Positions 51,346-59,143 of a stretch of 64,000 bases of DNA are shown here, piece after piece. The stretch spans positions 1 through 64,000 of the forward strand of contig CAAGME010000040.1 in NCBI GenBank assembly GCA_900770945.1. The letters run 5' to 3'. The position numbers and the translations under genes were made by a program. The DNA is from Clostridia bacterium. Lineage in GTDB: Bacteria; Bacillota; Clostridia; Christensenellales; Borkfalkiaceae. Each line of letters opens with the position of its first letter. Position 1 is the first letter of the stretch. The notes beneath the pieces were generated by a model. It was not told where the DNA came from, did no database searches, and worked only from the letters and a program-made list of their open reading frames with translations.

Positions 51346-52083
51346 ATGAACAATGTTGAAAACGCTAAGAAAAGCGAAAACAAAAGGCAGATAAAATCGA
51401 AAAAGAGGGTGGCGGAACACGGCGAAGTTTTTACTAACGAGCGGGAAGTAAAAGCTATGTGCGACTTGGTTGCGCAGGAATGCGACCGAATAGACAGCCG
51501 ATTTTTGGAACCCGCATGCGGTGACGGCAACTTTTTAGCCGAAATTTTGACCCGCAAGCTTGCTACGGTAAAAAAGCTTTACAAGTCCAACCCGTATGAC
51601 TTTGAGCGGTATTCCGTTTTGGCGGTAACAAGCGTTTACGGCGTGGATATTTTAGCCGACAACGTGGCTGAGTGCCGCGCAAGGCTTTTTAAGCTTTGGG
51701 ATAAAGAATACAAAGCCGTATGCAAAAAGGCGGTAAATAACGAAACGCGCGAAGCCATGAAATATATTCTGTCAAAAAACATTCTGTGCGGCAACGCCTT
51801 AACGCTTATGTGCGTTGACGAAAATCAAAAAGACACGGCAACGCCGATTATTTTCCCCGAATGGAGCTTAATGGTCGGAACAAAGCTAAAACGCAGAGAT
51901 TTCCGCCTTGACGTAATGCTCAAAGCAAACGACAAGCCTAAAAAAGGACAACCGTCCTTATTCGATATTCCTGAAGAAATTCGTGAGTTTATATCGATTA
52001 ACCCCGTGACGAATGAATATATGGCGGAGCCGATATGCGAATATCCGCCAGTACATTTTAGGAAGGTGCAGGAAAATGGCTGA
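51346..52083 (+). CDS. DNA methyltransferase-like partner protein without NPPY
   Basis: 245 aa. SAM-binding motif I is clear (FLEPACGDGNFLAEIL, residues 53-68), preceded by HGEVFT as in N6-adenine methyltransferases, and followed by YGVDILADNVAECRARL (motif II/III) and LCGNALTL. The catalytic (D/N)PPY is missing; the chain instead goes on PIIFPEWSLMVGTKLKRRDF. So it either lacks activity or works with the next protein, which has NPPY. ATG 51346 sits at the predicted transcription start. Overlaps the next gene by 8 bases. Confidence 0.85.
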   Translation: MNNVENAKKSENKRQIKSKKRVAEHGEVFTNEREVKAMCDLVAQECDRIDSRFLEPACGDGNFLAEILTRKLATVKKLYKSNPYDFERYSVLAVTSVYGVDILADNVAECRARLFKLWDKEYKAVCKKAVNNETREAMKYILSKNILCGNALTLMCVDENQKDTATPIIFPEWSLMVGTKLKRRDFRLDVMLKANDKPKKGQPSLFDIPEEIREFISINPVTNEYMAEPICEYPPVHFRKVQENG

Positions 52084-53632
52084 AACTTTTTTTGACAAAA
52101 TTTACAAAAACAAGACTTTGCACACGCCCGATGTTTTGTCGTGCTTAGCGAACCTATCTAACGACGAAGTTTTTACCCCGCCGGACGTGGTGAACCAAAT
52201 GCTCGACTTACTGCCGCAAGAATTGTTTTGCGACCCGAACGCCACGTTTTTGGACCCCGCTTGCAAAACGGGCGTTTTCTTACGCGAAATCGCAAAGCGT
52301 TTGCTTGTCGGCTTAACGGATAAAATCCCCGACTTGCAAGAGCGTATCGACCACATTTTCCATAATCAACTTTACGGAATCGCTATAACGGAACTAACAA
52401 GCTTGTTGTCGCGTAGGAGTCTGTACTGCTCAAAGTACCCTAACGGCAAATATTCGATTAGCCATTTCGATGACGCGGAGGGGAACATTCGCTTTCGCCG
52501 CATTAACCACGTTTTTGTGAACGGCAAGTGCAAATATTGTGGTGCGTCCGAAACTCAATGGAACCGCGGAGAGGGAAAAGAAACTCACGCTTACGAATTT
52601 ATTCACACATTAACCCCGGAGAAAATTTTCAATATGAAATTCGACGTAATTATATCCAACCCGCCTTATCAATTATCCGACGGCGGCGCGCAAGCGAGCG
52701 CAAAGCCTATTTATCAAAAATTTGTTGAAGCCGCTAAGATGTTAAAACCGCGATATTTAACAATGATTATTCCTGCGCGTTGGATGACGGGAGGAAAAGG
52801 ACTTGACGATTTTAGAGAGGAAACGATACATGATAGACACTTTACTGTTTTACATGACTTTGCCAACACTGAAGATTGTTTTCTCGGGGTTGATATAAAA
52901 GGCGGGGTTTGTTATTTTCTCTGGGAAAGAGATAAGGAAAAAGCATGCGATATTTATAGACATGATAACAACGGAACGATTTTTTCTCAACGTTATTTAG
53001 TTGAAGAAGATGACGACATTTTTATTCGTTATCCGCAACTTGTATCAATTAAGCATAAAGTTTGGAAAAATAAGGCTGTGTCGTTTGAAACAATTGTGTC
53101 ATCAAGAAAACCTTATGGTTTAGCAAGCGACTTTTTTGTAAATCCAGCAAAATTCGATTTGCCGCCTATATATGATAACCCCGTTCCCGACGGATATAGT
53201 ATATTAGGTCTTGCCGCATTAAAAAGGGTAATTAAATATATTCCGAAGAATTATCCTTTGCCACGCAAAGACGGAATAGACAAATACAAGTTATTTATAA
53301 CAAATAGCTATGGTTGTGGAGAAATAGGCGAAGGACCGGCTACGCCGGTCTTGGCTACGCCGGGAGAATTGTGTACGGAAACATTTCTTGAAATAGGAAA
53401 TTTTGATACGCTTAAAGAAGCTAAAAACTGTATGTCGTACTTAAAGACGAAGTTTTTTAGGTGTTTGGTGGGAATAAGAAAACAAACACAACACGCGACA
53501 AAGCAGGTTTATCATTATGTCCCCATGCAAGATTTTTCAAAGCCGTGGACGGACGAAGAATTGTATAAAAAATACGGTTTAACGAAAGAAGAGATTGCTT
53601 TTATCGAATCTATGATAAAACCTATGGAGTAA
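52076..53632 (+). CDS. N6-adenine DNA methyltransferase (Eco57I/TaqI-like)
   Basis: 518 aa from ATG 52076 (AAGGTG upstream). Motif X/I region NDEVFTPPDVVNQML and DPACKTGVFLREI (60-72), then a possible zinc knuckle CKYCG near 157, catalytic NPPY (195-198) in VIISNPPYQLSD, and PARWMTGGKG. The second half (about 240-420) should recognise the DNA target; its DNA is visibly more AT-rich than the first half, as if exchanged. The end PGELCTETFLEIG...HATKQVYHYVPMQDFSKPWTD (in part) is typical of helicase-linked restriction systems. Note two GGCTACGCCGG copies at 53338 and 53353. Confidence 0.88.
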   Translation: MAETFFDKIYKNKTLHTPDVLSCLANLSNDEVFTPPDVVNQMLDLLPQELFCDPNATFLDPACKTGVFLREIAKRLLVGLTDKIPDLQERIDHIFHNQLYGIAITELTSLLSRRSLYCSKYPNGKYSISHFDDAEGNIRFRRINHVFVNGKCKYCGASETQWNRGEGKETHAYEFIHTLTPEKIFNMKFDVIISNPPYQLSDGGAQASAKPIYQKFVEAAKMLKPRYLTMIIPARWMTGGKGLDDFREETIHDRHFTVLHDFANTEDCFLGVDIKGGVCYFLWERDKEKACDIYRHDNNGTIFSQRYLVEEDDDIFIRYPQLVSIKHKVWKNKAVSFETIVSSRKPYGLASDFFVNPAKFDLPPIYDNPVPDGYSILGLAALKRVIKYIPKNYPLPRKDGIDKYKLFITNSYGCGEIGEGPATPVLATPGELCTETFLEIGNFDTLKEAKNCMSYLKTKFFRCLVGIRKQTQHATKQVYHYVPMQDFSKPWTDEELYKKYGLTKEEIAFIESMIKPME

Positions 53633-53638
53633 GAGAAA

Positions 53639-56548
53639 GTGGCGAACAATATCAGTCTTTCGGAAATTTTACATAAACGCCCCGCTGTTGTGCCGACTGT
53701 TTACGGCTACGTTCTGCCCGACTTAAAGGACCATGACGGGTACATAAAAATCGGCTACACCGACCGAAAGGAAACGGAAACGCGCATTCGCGAACAATTG
53801 CATACGGCGGCAATCAATTTCAAGGTTTTGTTTAAGCAGTCGGCAATGCGCCCGGACGGAACGTGCTTTACCGATAAGGACGTTCACCGTTTGTTGAAGC
53901 ATAAAGGTTTTTTGCAGCTCAATGCGGGAGCGGACAAAAACGAATGGTTCCGTTGCTTGGTCGAGGACGCGCTCATAGCGATTGAGGAAGTCCGCACGGA
54001 AACGAGGTTCGAGGGCAGCCGCACGTGGAATTTTGCTATGCGGGGCGAACAACAACAAGCCGTTGAAATGACGAAAACGTATTTCGAGCAAGCGAAGCTT
54101 GACGACCCCGCGCGCCCGCCTAAGTTTTTATGGAACGCTAAAATGCGATTCGGAAAGACTTTTGCGAGTTATGAATTGTGCAAGGCGATGGGGTTCAAAA
54201 AAATCCTTGTGCTTACGTTTAAGCCCGCCGTGGAATCGGCTTGGCAAGAGGACCTAAATCACCACGTAGACTTTAAAGGCTGGCAGTTCGTGAGCAACAA
54301 AGAGGCGAAGTTCGACGCGAAAAAGCTTGACGAGCAGTTTGACGAATGCGACAAGACAAAGCCTATCGTTGTGTTCGGTTCCTTTCAGGACTTGCTCGGC
54401 ACTACCGCCGCGGGCGGCATAAAGGCGAAAAACGAGTTTATACACGCCACAAACTGGGACATTATCGTGTTCGACGAGTACCACTTCGGCGCGTGGCGCG
54501 AAAACGCTAAGAATTTGTTTGAAAAATTCGACGAGGAAAACGACGATTTCGACCTTGAAAAATATCAGAAGGAAGAGGCGGGCAACGCCATAAACGAAAC
54601 GTTTTTGCCCATCACTTCCGCGCATTATCTGTATCTATCCGGCACGCCCTTCCGCGCGCTTAATTCGGGCGAATTTTTAGAGGATCAAGTATTCAACTGG
54701 ACGTATTCGGACGAGCAGTCGGCAAAGGAAAGTTGGGATAGCTCGCGCGGTGAAAACCCGTACGCGGCACTACCTAAAATGGTAATGCTTACTTACAAAG
54801 TCCCCGATTCGATAACGGCGAACGTGGCGATAAACGAGGGGTACGACGAATTCGACATAAACGAATTTTTCCGCGCTGAAATTCCCGAGAAAGGCAAAGT
54901 CGAAACGGCGCGATTCGTGTATGAAGACGACGTGCAGAAGTGGCTGAAAATGATACAGGGCAACTATATGCCGGTGGACGGCTTAAAGCTCGGCGCGGAA
55001 CGCCCGCCTATGCCGTTTTCCGACACAACGCTTTTGAACGTGTTGTCGCATACGCTGTGGTTTTTGCCGAACGTTGCAAGCTGCTACGCAATGAATAACT
55101 TATTAAGGCAAAAACAAAACAACTTTTTCGACGATTACAAAATAATAGTGTGCGCGGGAACGAAAGCCGGTATCGGCTTGGACGCGCTTGCGCCGGTACT
55201 TAACGCGATGGGCGGCCCGCTTACGACAAAGACAATAACGCTCTCTTGCGGAAAGCTCACCACGGGCGTAACCGTTCGTCCTTGGGCGGGAGTGTTTATG
55301 CTGCGCAACTTAAAATCGCCGGAAACGTATTTTCAGACGGCGTTCCGCGTGCAATCGCCCTGGGAAGTTATGGGCGATAACGGCGAAAAAGAGATTATCA
55401 AGCGTGAATGTTATATTTTCGACTTTGCTTTGGAGCGCGCGTTGCATCAGATTTCCGACTATTCGTGCAGATTAAAGGTTGACGACACAAGCCCCGAACA
55501 AAAGGTTTCGGAATTTATTTCCTTTCTGCCCGTGCTTGCGTTCGACGGCGCGTCAATGAATCGTATCGACGCGCAAGACATTTTAGACATTACTTATGCG
55601 GGAACGTCGGCTACACTACTTGCAAAGAGGTGGCAGACCGCTCTCTTAGTCCACGTCGATAACGACACGCTCAAAAGGTTGCAAGATAATCGGGACGCGT
55701 TGGACGCGCTTATGCGGATAGAAGGTTTTCGTTCGCTGAACGCCGAAATTCAGACGATTATAAACCGTTCGGAAAAGGTTAAAAAGCTCAAAAAAGAAAA
55801 AGGCGACGAATTAACGCCCGCAGAGAAAAGAGAGCTGACCGAAGAAGAAAAGCAAGCTAAGTCTTTGCGCAAACAGGTGCAGGAAAATCTCTTGAAGTTG
55901 GCGGCGCGTATCCCCGCGTTTATGTATCTGACCGATTACCGCGAACAGACGATTAAGGACGTGATTACGCAAATCGAGCCGGAACTTTTCAGAAAGGTTA
56001 CGGGGCTTACCGTAAAGGACTTTGACACGTTGTGTTCGATTGGGCTTTTCGATTCGGAAAAGATGAATCAAGGCATTTTCGGGTTCAGAAAATACGAAAA
56101 TTCGAGTCTTTCGTATACCGGTATCGACAAACACGAGGGCGAAGCGATCGGCGGTTGGGACACGGTACTCCGTCGCGAGGAATACGAGGCGTTATACAGT
56201 AAACAGCAGGCTACGATGACGGACTTTGAAAGCATTCTTATTCCCGAAAAATACCGCGAGGCGGCGGAAAAAGACGGCAAGGCGGCGGTCGGCGATGCGG
56301 CGGAAAAGGAAAAAGCCGCAACAAGTGTCGCTCACGTTTCGGAAGATAATTCCGCCGAAAAAGAATTGGAAGAGATGCTTAAAAAAGTCAAAGTCGGCGT
56401 AACCGTATCGCACAAAAAATTCGGCGACGGCGTTATAACGTGGATAAGCGCGGACAACAAGTATTTGCGCGTTAAATTTTCGGCGGGCGAAAAGCAATTC
56501 GTTTTCCCGGACGCGTTTATTATGGGCTTTTTGAAAGTTGAAAGTTGA
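53639..56548 (+). CDS. GIY-YIG-like nuclease/SF2 helicase restriction protein
   Basis: 969 aa from GTG 53639. Residues 20-105: GIY-YIG-like (T5orf172 type) domain, YGYVLPDLKDHDGYIKIGYT with Arg49. Residues 130-640: SF2 helicase; Walker A-type KMRFGKTFA (about 168-176), DEAD-like box FDEYHFG (about 278-284), LSGTPF (about 333-338), late motif TYFQTAFRVQSPW (about 563-575). Then a charged helical part (KVKKLKKEKGDELTPAEKRE) and at about 915-965 a Tudor-like tail HKKFGDGVITWI...VKFSAGEKQFVFPDAF, as at the end of PcrA/UvrD. It most likely cuts unmodified DNA after ATP-driven translocation. Its last codons form a TTGAAAG heptamer repeat. Confidence 0.85.
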   Translation: MANNISLSEILHKRPAVVPTVYGYVLPDLKDHDGYIKIGYTDRKETETRIREQLHTAAINFKVLFKQSAMRPDGTCFTDKDVHRLLKHKGFLQLNAGADKNEWFRCLVEDALIAIEEVRTETRFEGSRTWNFAMRGEQQQAVEMTKTYFEQAKLDDPARPPKFLWNAKMRFGKTFASYELCKAMGFKKILVLTFKPAVESAWQEDLNHHVDFKGWQFVSNKEAKFDAKKLDEQFDECDKTKPIVVFGSFQDLLGTTAAGGIKAKNEFIHATNWDIIVFDEYHFGAWRENAKNLFEKFDEENDDFDLEKYQKEEAGNAINETFLPITSAHYLYLSGTPFRALNSGEFLEDQVFNWTYSDEQSAKESWDSSRGENPYAALPKMVMLTYKVPDSITANVAINEGYDEFDINEFFRAEIPEKGKVETARFVYEDDVQKWLKMIQGNYMPVDGLKLGAERPPMPFSDTTLLNVLSHTLWFLPNVASCYAMNNLLRQKQNNFFDDYKIIVCAGTKAGIGLDALAPVLNAMGGPLTTKTITLSCGKLTTGVTVRPWAGVFMLRNLKSPETYFQTAFRVQSPWEVMGDNGEKEIIKRECYIFDFALERALHQISDYSCRLKVDDTSPEQKVSEFISFLPVLAFDGASMNRIDAQDILDITYAGTSATLLAKRWQTALLVHVDNDTLKRLQDNRDALDALMRIEGFRSLNAEIQTIINRSEKVKKLKKEKGDELTPAEKRELTEEEKQAKSLRKQVQENLLKLAARIPAFMYLTDYREQTIKDVITQIEPELFRKVTGLTVKDFDTLCSIGLFDSEKMNQGIFGFRKYENSSLSYTGIDKHEGEAIGGWDTVLRREEYEALYSKQQATMTDFESILIPEKYREAAEKDGKAAVGDAAEKEKAATSVAHVSEDNSAEKELEEMLKKVKVGVTVSHKKFGDGVITWISADNKYLRVKFSAGEKQFVFPDAFIMGFLKVES

Positions 56549-56550
56549 AA
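56531..56550 (+). repeat. 20-bp direct repeat, left of fic
   Basis: TTGAAAGTTGAAAGTTGAAA, identical to 57747-57766. It forms the last codons of the helicase gene. Confidence 0.8.
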
Positions 56551-56563
56551 AAACAAATTTTTA

Positions 56564-56614
56564 TTCTCGTAAATTATTGACAATTCTCGCAAAACAAGGT
56601 ATAATTTACGAGAA
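56564..56614. promoter_or_regulatory. 14-bp inverted repeat around the fic promoter
   Basis: TTCTCGTAAATTAT (56564-56577) and ATAATTTACGAGAA (56601-56614) are perfect reverse complements. They flank and overlap the -35 and -10, a typical operator layout; a partial third copy TTCTCGCAA lies between. Confidence 0.6.
56577..56605 (+). promoter_or_regulatory. consensus promoter of fic
   Basis: TTGACA, 17 bp, TATAAT, both perfect. Confidence 0.85.
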
Positions 56615-56625
56615 AGGTGATAAAA

Positions 56626-57675
56626 ATGAGAAAATTTGATTACAAAAAACTTGCAACTTGCAAATGGGATAGCACAATCGTCGAATATATTGCAAAAATT
56701 CACGAGATGAAAGGCAGACAAGAATTATATCTGAAACAAAAGCAGTTAGAACTTGACAGACTCGTTGAAATTGCGAAGATTCAAAGTACGGAAGCCAGCA
56801 ATGCTATTGAAGGTATCGGGACGTCCGAAACGCGCTTAAAGCAGTTGATTTCGCAGAAAACGACTCCGAAGAACCGAGATGAAAAGGAGATTGCGGGGTA
56901 TCGTGACGCATTGTCGACCATACACGAAAGTTTTGAATATATTCCGATAACACCGAATTATATTTTGCAACTTCATAAGATATTGTATTCACATAATACC
57001 GAAGCGAATTTCGGGGGCTGTTTTAAAAATTCTCAAAACGAGATTTCCGCTGTAGACGAAAAGGGAAATAAGACTGTTTTGTTTGTGCCGCTTTCTCCGT
57101 TCGAAACGCCGATGGCAATAGATAGTTTGTGCAGAACTTTCAACGAGGCAATTGATGACGGAAAAGTGGATGCGCTCATTCTGATTCCTATTTTCATTCA
57201 TGATTTTCTTTGCATTCACCCTTTCCGTGACGGCAACGGAAGAATGAGCAGGCTTTTAACTACTTTGCTTTTGTATCGTTCCGGGTATTTTGTCGGTAAG
57301 TATATATCGCTTGAAAGTAAAATCGCAAAGTATAAGGATTTATATTATGATGCGTTGTACGATAGTCAAATCGGTTGGCACGAGGGCAAAGACGACCCAA
57401 CGCCTTTTATAAAATACCTGCTTATGACAATTCTTTCTGCGTATAACGATTTTGAAGAAAGATTGAGCCTTGTCGGCAATAAAAAATCGGCAACGAAACT
57501 TGTTGAGGGGGCGTTTAGAATAAAAATCGGGAAGCTTACGAAATCCGATATTGCCGAGCTTTGTCCGACGATTTCCGTCAGCGCGGTAGAAAAGGGAATA
57601 TCCGTCTTGATTAAAGGCGGAAAAGTAAAAAAATTCGGACAAGGGAAAAACACTTATTACGTGCTAACAGAATGA
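56626..57675 (+). CDS. Fic-domain protein with N-terminal inhibitory helix
   Basis: 349 aa from ATG 56626 (AAAGGTG upstream). Fic core HPFRDGNGRMSR (about 198-209) is complete, so AMP transfer from ATP to a target protein is expected. The inhibitory motif S-x3-E-G is seen as SNAIEG (58-63), making this a self-inhibited class II Fic. A C-terminal winged helix (LTKSDIAELCPTISVSAVEK, then INKGGKV-like turn) could bind the inverted repeat at its own promoter. Own promoter, bracketed by repeats; it may be a separate cassette rather than a fourth restriction gene. Confidence 0.92.
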   Translation: MRKFDYKKLATCKWDSTIVEYIAKIHEMKGRQELYLKQKQLELDRLVEIAKIQSTEASNAIEGIGTSETRLKQLISQKTTPKNRDEKEIAGYRDALSTIHESFEYIPITPNYILQLHKILYSHNTEANFGGCFKNSQNEISAVDEKGNKTVLFVPLSPFETPMAIDSLCRTFNEAIDDGKVDALILIPIFIHDFLCIHPFRDGNGRMSRLLTTLLLYRSGYFVGKYISLESKIAKYKDLYYDALYDSQIGWHEGKDDPTPFIKYLLMTILSAYNDFEERLSLVGNKKSATKLVEGAFRIKIGKLTKSDIAELCPTISVSAVEKGISVLIKGGKVKKFGQGKNTYYVLTE

Positions 57676-57677
57676 TT

Positions 57678-57710
57678 ATTCTCGTAAATCAATAACGAAA
57701 TTACGAGAAT
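57678..57710. repeat. inverted repeat after fic with the same motif
   Basis: ATTCTCGTAA (57678-57687) and TTACGAGAAT (57701-57710), the same TTCTCGTAA core as in front of the gene. It begins 3 bp past the fic stop; no T run follows, so a simple terminator is unlikely. Confidence 0.6.
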
Positions 57711-57746
57711 AAATAAAATAATGTGAGAAAGCTTTTAAGTTGAAAA

Positions 57747-57766
57747 TTGAAAGTTGAAAGTTGAAA
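57747..57766 (+). repeat. 20-bp direct repeat, right of fic
   Basis: Exact copy of 56531-56550; a fourth, imperfect unit TTGAAAA precedes it at 57740. Confidence 0.8.
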
Positions 57767-57822
57767 GGTAAGGAAATCGATATGCGCGTAAATATAGTTG
57801 CGCATATCGACCGAAAAAATTT

Positions 57823-58266
57823 TTATAAAAGTTTTTTTAATCTTGCTTCGTATTCTTCTTCGAGGTTTTGGAGCTTTTTGGCGTAAAATATTACGTCGTC
57901 GCTTATCTTTTCGCCCTCGTCGCGACTGTAAAGCTGAATTAACTCGCTTATTCCCGTTACCGTGCCTTTGAGCATAAGGTTTGCTACGTGCGGACTTGAT
58001 TTGTCCGTTAAAGTGTTCATGGCTATGCCGATTTTCATTCCCGCTTTTTTGAGGGCGGGCAAGTCTTCTGCCCGGTAGTTTTGCTCTTTCAAAAAATCTG
58101 AAAATTCTTGTAAAAAGTTTTCGTAGCCCTCGCGTTCATAGGATAGCTCGGACTTTAAGTTGTCGTCGGTTAGTGTTTTTTGCACTTCGTCGATGGAAAG
58201 AACGGCAACTTTTGCGTTGCGGTAAATATTCTCGGCGGCGCGGAAGTCTTTGTCGGTATAAGTCAT
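57823..58266 (-). CDS. conserved helical protein of unknown function
   Basis: 147 aa, nearly all helix, acidic and basic residues alternating. The segment GIAMNTLTDKSSPHVANLMLKG (about residues 80-101, in part) and ISELIQLY are seen in a family of clostridial hypothetical proteins; the four-helix look recalls ferritin-like bundles, but no metal-binding E..ExxH motif is present. Start follows AAAGGAG. A hairpin GAGATTT/AAATCTC (58278-58296) lies in its leader. Confidence 0.7.
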   Translation of the reverse strand: MTYTDKDFRAAENIYRNAKVAVLSIDEVQKTLTDDNLKSELSYEREGYENFLQEFSDFLKEQNYRAEDLPALKKAGMKIGIAMNTLTDKSSPHVANLMLKGTVTGISELIQLYSRDEGEKISDDVIFYAKKLQNLEEEYEARLKKLL

Positions 58267-58354
58267 TTTTACGCTCCTTTAAGAGAGATTTTGTAAATCT
58301 CGTCAATTTTTTATTATTGTTGACGGAATATTTATAAATTATGCGTAAAAATCT

Positions 58355-58383
58355 TTGACAAAAAACTTAAAATTTGGTAAAGT
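58355..58383 (+). promoter_or_regulatory. promoter of rplU-rpmA
   Basis: TTGACA, 17 bp ending in TGG, TAAAGT. Confidence 0.75.
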
Positions 58384-58389
58384 ATCAAG

Positions 58390-58474
58390 GAGCCGCTCGG
58401 AACGGGCTTTTTAAGCGCGTGTTTTTTACGCCGCCTCGGGTTTTTCCGGCGAGATTGGACAGGGAGGTAAAACA
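58390..58474 (+). promoter_or_regulatory. leader of rplU, possible autoregulatory RNA
   Basis: An 85-base leader with a hairpin CGCCG/CGGCG (58429-58451) before the GGGAGG site. L21 leaders in Bacillota often bind the protein; I cannot confirm the known consensus here. Confidence 0.4.
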
Positions 58475-58783
58475 ATGTACGCAATTATCGAAAACGGTTC
58501 GAAGCAGTATAAGGTAAGCGTCGGCGACGTGGTTAAGTTTGAAAAACTCAACGCCGAAGAAGGCGCGGAAGTAGAATTCAAAGTACTTCTCGTTTCGGAC
58601 GAAAACGGTATAAAGGTCGGTAGTGACGCGTCTTCTTTCAAAGTTGTCGGCTCGGTTGTTAAGCAGGACAAGTTCAAAAAGGTTATCGTATTCAAATACA
58701 AAGCCAAAAAGAACGAAAGAAAGAAACAGGGTCACAGACAACCGTTCACGGCTGTTAAAATTCAATCCATTGCAGCCAACTAA
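58475..58783 (+). CDS. rplU: 50S ribosomal protein L21
   Basis: 102 aa. MYAIIENGSKQYKVSVGDVV at the start and KKNERKKQGHRQPFTAVKI at the end are the L21 signature. Strong GGGAGG site. Operon with rpmA. Confidence 0.97.
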   Translation: MYAIIENGSKQYKVSVGDVVKFEKLNAEEGAEVEFKVLLVSDENGIKVGSDASSFKVVGSVVKQDKFKKVIVFKYKAKKNERKKQGHRQPFTAVKIQSIAAN

Positions 58784-58805
58784 TTTATCAGGAGGTTAAA
58801 TAATT

Positions 58806-59084
58806 ATGTTTTTATTCAGATTATTTGCTCATAAAAAGGGTGTCGGTTCCTCCAAGAACGGTCGTGACAGCGCCGCAAAGCGTTTAGGACCTAAGCGTTC
58901 GGACGGACAGTCGGTTCTCGCCGGCAACATTCTCGTTCGTCAGAGAGGCACCAAATTTCATCCCGGTACGAACGTCGGAATCGGCAGCGACGACACGCTG
59001 TACGCACTTACCGACGGCGTCGTAAAATTCGAAAGATTGGGCAAAGATAAAAAGCAGGTTAGCGTAGTAGCAAAAGCTAACTAA
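58806..59084 (+). CDS. rpmA: 50S ribosomal protein L27
   Basis: 92 aa. KKGVGSSKNGRDSAAKRLG is the L27 core. Before it stands MFLFRLFAH, the short N-terminal extension that Bacillota remove with the Prp protease before ribosome assembly. The prp gene, usually between rplU and rpmA, is absent here: the gap is only 22 bp and holds just the GGAGG site. Confidence 0.97.
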   Translation: MFLFRLFAHKKGVGSSKNGRDSAAKRLGPKRSDGQSVLAGNILVRQRGTKFHPGTNVGIGSDDTLYALTDGVVKFERLGKDKKQVSVVAKAN

Positions 59085-59098
59085 ATTCAGCTTATTAC

Positions 59099-59135
59099 GC
59101 CGTCGCTTTTTCAAGCGGCGGCTTTACTTTTTTTT
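59099..59135 (+). terminator. terminator of rplU-rpmA
   Basis: 10-bp stem GCCGTCGCTT/AAGCGGCGGC (one G-T), then TTTACTTTTTTTT. Confidence 0.9.
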
Positions 59136-59143
59136 AAAAACGT

